DNA of 64,000 nucleotides from the NCBI RefSeq assembly GCF_023016155.1, contig NZ_JALKBG010000003.1:62001-126000 (forward strand). The letters run 5' to 3'. The stretch comes from Aliiroseovarius sp. F20344. GTDB taxonomy: Bacteria > Pseudomonadota > Alphaproteobacteria > Rhodobacterales > Rhodobacteraceae. Position numbers and translations under genes: made by a program. This document shows positions 62,651 to 64,000 of the stretch, piece by piece. Position 1 is the stretch's first letter. The number at the start of each line of letters is the position of its first letter. The notes beneath the pieces are model-generated. The model was not told the origin of the DNA. It did no database searches and worked only from the letters and a program-made list of their open reading frames with translations.

Positions 62651-63634
62651 ATGCACGATAATGCCAGTCCGAATGGCGCTCTGGTTGCTGTTGTCGTGAC
62701 ATTCAACCGGCTCGCTAAACTGAAACTGACGCTGGCGAACCTGTTGAAAAACTCCCCTATGGGTCTGGCTTCAATCGTGGTTGTCGACAATGCAAGCACA
62801 GATGGCACAGCGGAATGGCTCTCCACGCAAGATGACCCTCGGCTAGATATCCTCACAAGCCCAACCAATCGCGGCGGTGCGGGCGGATTTGAACAAGGCT
62901 TGCGCCACGCCCTAACCCAGCACAAAGCCGATTGGTTTGTGGTGATGGATGACGACGCGTGGCCCGAACCGGGTATGTTGGATAGCTTCATGGCGAATAC
63001 GCGCCCGGATGATACCGCTGTTGCAGCGGCTGTATATTATCCAGACGGCCGCATTTGCGAGATGAACCGTCCATCAGTCAATCCGTTTTGGTCGCCTCGA
63101 ACTTTCCTGCGCACATTGATCAAACGACGTGACGGCTATCACATCCCGCACAGCGCCTATACCGCCAAGCAACCAACCCCAATCGACTTGACTTCATTCG
63201 TAGGGCTCTTCATCTCGAAAAAGATGTTGGATACGGTGGGACTGCCTGATCCGGGGCTGTTCATTTACGGCGACGATGTGATCTATACCTTGGGGCTGCG
63301 CAAACGTGGGTTCAAGATCAACTTCGACCCGAGCGCACGTTTTGTCCACGATTGCTCGACCTTTCAGAAAAACGAAAAGAAGACCTATAAGCCGCTTTGG
63401 AAGGTCTATTACGCTTATCGCAACGGGTTGATCATGTATCGCCGCGCAGCAGGTGTACTGTTCTGGGCTTTGTTACCGATGCTTCTGGTGTCTTGGCGCA
63501 TGGCGGCGAGCCGTTATGGAGACAAGAAATCTGCTTATAACGCGTTGCGCCGGGCAGCCGTTTCAGATGGTTTGCGCAAACGCACTACGCGATCGCATTC
63601 AGAGATCTTGGAAATGACTAAAGTCGGAAATTGA
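62651..63634 (+). CDS. GT2-family glycosyltransferase
   Basis: A 327-residue inverting glycosyltransferase: VAVVVTFNRLAKLKLTLANLL at the N-terminus, IVVVDNASTDGT, NRGGAGGFEQGL and the DxD site VVMDDDAWPEP; the C-terminal catalytic region YGDDVIYTLGLRKRGFKI resembles galactofuranosyl/rhamnosyl transferases. No membrane helix except a weak one near 260. ATG 62651 used; a TTG two codons earlier is in frame. Divergent from the epimerase gene across about 200 bp with no other gene. Confidence 0.88.
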   Translation: MHDNASPNGALVAVVVTFNRLAKLKLTLANLLKNSPMGLASIVVVDNASTDGTAEWLSTQDDPRLDILTSPTNRGGAGGFEQGLRHALTQHKADWFVVMDDDAWPEPGMLDSFMANTRPDDTAVAAAVYYPDGRICEMNRPSVNPFWSPRTFLRTLIKRRDGYHIPHSAYTAKQPTPIDLTSFVGLFISKKMLDTVGLPDPGLFIYGDDVIYTLGLRKRGFKINFDPSARFVHDCSTFQKNEKKTYKPLWKVYYAYRNGLIMYRRAAGVLFWALLPMLLVSWRMAASRYGDKKSAYNALRRAAVSDGLRKRTTRSHSEILEMTKVGN

Positions 63635-63637
63635 GGT

Positions 63638-64000
63638 CTACGTTTCGCGGCCAAACTTGGCTTTCAAACGCCGCTTGATTTTGCGGTAGAGGTAACCCGG
63701 CTTCTCCATGTCACGAAGTCGCGCCGCGACCGAAGCAAGATGTTCTGCTTCGTGGTTCAATCGACCTGTGAGCCTGTTCACCTGATGTTTCTTTTCGTTC
63801 AACTCAACCGTCTGACGATCCAGAATCTGCTGCTGACGGGCCACTGTTTGCTGCTGGCGGTCCAGAATCTGCTGCTGAATACCGACAATCCGGCATAGAT
63901 ATAACATGGTGTCTGACTGCCCATTTGCATACAGCACCTGCCCACCCACAGGAGCATCCGAAAACAGATGTTCTCTGCCAAACACTTGCTTTGCCAGGGC
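63638..64000 (-). CDS. Partial protein with glutamine-rich heptad coiled coil (continues past window)
   Basis: The minus-strand frame is open to the right edge, so the N-terminus lies outside. The visible 120 residues contain a perfect-period coiled coil (QQQILDR / QQQTVAR / QQQILDR / QTVELNE), then KKHQVNRLTGRLNHEAEHLASV, and a basic end RKIKRRLKAKFGRET. The GTG at 63985 is not the start, since the preceding codons are also sense. No domain recognised in this part; perhaps a polysaccharide-locus glycosyl- or sulfotransferase with a coiled-coil tail. Confidence 0.6.
   Translation of the reverse strand, partial: ALAKQVFGREHLFSDAPVGGQVLYANGQSDTMLYLCRIVGIQQQILDRQQQTVARQQQILDRQTVELNEKKHQVNRLTGRLNHEAEHLASVAARLRDMEKPGYLYRKIKRRLKAKFGRET
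63794..63877 (-). repeat. 21-nt tandem repeat encoding four heptads
   Basis: Three near-identical and one diverged 21-nt units encode the heptads QQQILDR, QQQTVAR, QQQILDR and QTVELNE. The DNA copies share CCAGAATCTGCTGCTG. A repeat of this type can change copy number. Confidence 0.75.

Overview
The window reads as a chromosomal segment of a marine Rhodobacterales (Roseobacter-group) alphaproteobacterium. The evidence is the moderately high G+C, tightly packed genes with many ATGA/GTGA overlaps, an aerobic CobN-type cobalamin pathway, the alphaproteobacterial cell-cycle regulator TrcR (DUF1013), a COQ9-family protein, GANTC sites near smc, and a KpsMTE/Wza-type polysaccharide exporter. No rRNA, tRNA, CRISPR array, integrase or insertion sequence was seen. 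Gene names rest on motif recognition by eye; no database search was run.

Region by region. 1-11 kb: the end of moeA, then smpB, dapA, a Slt70-like lytic transglycosylase, a DMT permease, a divergent mnmD / MnmC-oxidase-like pair, and a set of tail-to-tail or divergent metabolic genes (acyl-CoA hydratase-like, VOC, FMN reductase, ThDP enzyme). 11-20 kb: cobalamin genes, almost all on the minus strand: cobO, cobN, and cobW behind a clear B12 riboswitch; CobW carries a very dense histidine run. 20-24 kb: smc with a candidate promoter, GANTC sites and a perfect DnaA box, then a YbjN-like secreted protein. 24-28 kb: MltB-type transglycosylase and a second cobalamin operon (DUF1636 - cobC - cbiB). 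28-35 kb: receiver protein, HAD phosphatase, cyclodeaminase-like enzyme, rpsU, coq9 - quinone reductase - sulfotransferase, a frameshifted cupin pseudogene, two small proteins, RNase T2 and trcR. 35-45 kb: hybrid histidine kinase, recQ-yaaA, yggT, thioesterase, MFS, mepA with an overlapping phytase-like gene, and a queuosine-precursor transporter.

45-51 kb: a structured, terminator-ended leader with a 13-codon ORF precedes the ribosome-rescue factor arfB; next come a class-III aminotransferase and an APH-type kinase (likely phospho-lyase/kinase pair), a solitary AT-rich gene with a PD-(D/E)XK nuclease signature that looks like a horizontally acquired defence-type gene, and pncA-pncB.

51.6-64 kb: a surface-polysaccharide locus: Wza-like lipoprotein, KpsT, KpsE, divergent KpsM, two sulfotransferase-like proteins, a DUF4422-GT8 glycosyltransferase, APS reductase CysH, a UDP-sulfoquinovose synthase (SqdB/SQD1) homologue, an NAD-dependent epimerase and a GT2. 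CysH makes sulfite and SQD1-type enzymes use sulfite, so their adjacency inside a capsule-type locus with sulfotransferases suggests a glycan carrying sulfonate (sulfoquinovose) and sulfate groups. Together with the solitary nuclease and the arfB leader, this is the most promising material in the window.
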